DNA of 16,080 nt from Flavobacteriales bacterium (GTDB lineage Bacteria > Bacteroidota > Bacteroidia > Flavobacteriales > BACL11), in the NCBI GenBank assembly GCA_002730985.1, contig PCBP01000062.1, forward strand, positions 1 to 16,080, written 5' to 3'. Position 1 is the stretch's first letter. Every line of letters begins with the position of its first letter. Positions 15,192 through 16,080 of this stretch are shown here, piece by piece. Position numbers and translations under genes: made by a program. The notes under the pieces are model-generated. The model saw only the letters and a program-made list of their open reading frames with translations, ran no database searches and had not been told where the DNA came from.

Positions 15192-15727
15192 AAGGCTTTC
15201 AAAGACCTGAAAGACGGGGCATTGGTATCTCTTTCTGAGGTAGTTATTTGGATATTTTCAGGCCATGTAATTCCTAAATCAGGATCATTCCAGTGAATAA
15301 TACCGTTATCTTTAGGATCATAATAATCAGTACACTTATACTCAAAATCTACAATGTCTGATAAAACAACAAAGCCATGGGCAAAACCAGGCGGAATCCA
15401 AAGTTGGCATTTATTTTCGTCGCTTAATTCAACGCCCTCCCATTCACCATATGTGGGAGAATTAGGTCTAATATCAACTGCGACATCATAGACACTTCCT
15501 CTTGCAACCCTAACAAGCTTCCCCTGAGGTTTATTCTTCTGATAATGTAAACCCCTTAAAACTCCTTTTTTAGACCTCGAGTGATTATCTTGCACAAAAG
15601 GTAAATCAATTCCTATTGAGGCATATTTGCTTTCAGAAAATGTTTCTTGAAAAAAACCCCTGTCATCATAGAATATTTCTGGTTCTATAATTAAACATCC
15701 AGACAACTTTGACCTAGTAACTTTCAT
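15188..15727 (-). CDS. rfbC: dTDP-4-dehydrorhamnose 3,5-epimerase
   Basis: RfbC (RmlC) epimerises dTDP-4-keto-6-deoxy-D-glucose at C3 and C5 to the L-rhamnose configuration. The 179-residue cupin-fold protein is full length. Signatures are IIEPEIFYDDRGFFQETF at 13-30, FVQDNHSRSKKGVLRGLHYQ at 44-63 with catalytic H61, GKLVRVARGSVYDVAVDIR at 69-87, WIPPGFAHGFVVLSD at 110-124, and the YKCTDYYDP segment at 130-138 carrying the active-site tyrosine. The ATG is 2 nt after the rfbA stop and the end overlaps rfbD, so rfbA-rfbC-rfbD is one tightly packed operon. The active-site residues all look intact, so it should be functional. Confidence 0.97.
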   Translation of the reverse strand: MKVTRSKLSGCLIIEPEIFYDDRGFFQETFSESKYASIGIDLPFVQDNHSRSKKGVLRGLHYQKNKPQGKLVRVARGSVYDVAVDIRPNSPTYGEWEGVELSDENKCQLWIPPGFAHGFVVLSDIVDFEYKCTDYYDPKDNGIIHWNDPDLGITWPENIQITTSERDTNAPSFRSLKAL

Positions 15728-15729
15728 AT

Positions 15730-16080
15730 CTAATTTTGTAAAGTACTTAAAAGATATTTCCCATATCCAGTTTTACTTAAAAGTTCGGCTTGCTGTGATA
15801 ATTCATCTTTTGTTATCCAACCTTGATTAAAGGCTATTTCTTCAAGGCATGCTATTTTTAGACCCTGCCTCATTTCTACTGTTTGCACAAATTTACTAGC
15901 TTCAAGAAGGGAGTCATGAGTTCCTGTATCCAACCATGTAAAGCCTCTACCCAAAAGACAAAGATTAATTCTGCCATTATCTATATATACAGAATTAATA
16001 TCTGTAATCTCTAACTCTCCTCTAGCAGATGGCTTTATTGTTTCTGCTATTTCGACAACATCATTATCATAGAAATAAAG
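15730..16080 (-). CDS. rfbA: Glucose-1-phosphate thymidylyltransferase (partial, N-terminus beyond the right edge)
   Basis: RfbA (RmlA) joins glucose-1-phosphate and dTTP into dTDP-glucose, the entry step of dTDP-rhamnose synthesis. Only the last 116 codons are present; the frame is open to the window edge and begins LYFYDNDVVEIA. SARGELEITDIN, LLGRGFTWLDTGTHDSLLEA, FVQTVEMRQGLKIACLEEIAF and the C-terminal TGYGKYLL are strongly diagnostic of RmlA. The N-terminal nucleotide-binding part (about 170-180 residues by comparison with the family) is outside the window. A TTG in LGRGF inside this frame could be mistaken for a start, giving a false 74-residue gene. It is followed 2 nt later by rfbC. 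Confidence 0.96.
   Translation of the reverse strand, partial: LYFYDNDVVEIAETIKPSARGELEITDINSVYIDNGRINLCLLGRGFTWLDTGTHDSLLEASKFVQTVEMRQGLKIACLEEIAFNQGWITKDELSQQAELLSKTGYGKYLLSTLQN

Noticed and set aside
15730..15954. Separate 74-residue gene
   Set aside because: It starts at a TTG inside the conserved LLGRGFTWLDTGTHD segment of RfbA, and the frame stays open with RfbA homology to the window edge.
1..16080. CRISPR array, transposase, phage or tRNA genes
   Set aside because: No regularly spaced repeats, transposase motifs, integrase, or cloverleaf-like sequences were recognised anywhere in the window.

Overview
This 16 kb window is AT-rich chromosomal DNA from a gammaproteobacterium-like organism. 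The placement rests on three things read from the sequence: a trxA-rho pair of the enterobacterial type, CysQ, Gmd and Fcl proteins that follow their E. coli counterparts almost residue for residue, and a WecA-like transferase close to rho, as in E. coli where rfe/wecA directly follows rho. The low GC content, tight gene packing and many genes with weak or no Shine-Dalgarno sequence would suit a streamlined marine lineage such as SAR86, but I cannot prove the taxon.

Layout. (1) 1-1553, minus strand: trxA followed 4 nt later by rho, which runs off the left edge. (2) 1554-2075: a 520-nt gap with no convincing gene. It holds promoter-like boxes, an orphan strong Shine-Dalgarno and a weak small-RNA candidate. 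(3) 2076-2894, plus strand: cysQ. (4) 8924-2921, minus strand: a five-gene run of ABC flippase, gmd, fcl, a nucleotidyltransferase-cupin fusion, and a wecA-like initiating transferase. (5) 9171-13158, plus strand: a divergent cassette with a methyltransferase, an asparagine-synthase-type amidotransferase broken by a one-base frameshift, and a GT4 glycosyltransferase. (6) 16080-13198, minus strand: rfbA (partial), rfbC and rfbD, then a membrane-anchored GT2 glycosyltransferase.

Taken together, everything from wecA to rfbA reads as a surface polysaccharide (O-antigen or capsule-like) locus. WecA-like protein would load the first sugar phosphate on undecaprenyl phosphate. Gmd and Fcl make GDP-L-fucose and RfbA/C/D make dTDP-L-rhamnose. 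The GT4 and GT2 enzymes would extend the glycan, the amidotransferase and methyltransferase would decorate a sugar or precursor, and the PglK/MsbA-like ABC protein would flip the lipid-linked product. No Wzx, Wzy, manB or ordinary manC is visible in the window.

The points most worth a second look are a run of eight C residues between the Shine-Dalgarno and start codon of wecA (a possible phase-variation tract), the fusion of an HxGH-type nucleotidyltransferase to a ManC-type phosphomannose isomerase cupin, altered conserved residues in the WecA-like protein, and the frameshifted asparagine synthase.
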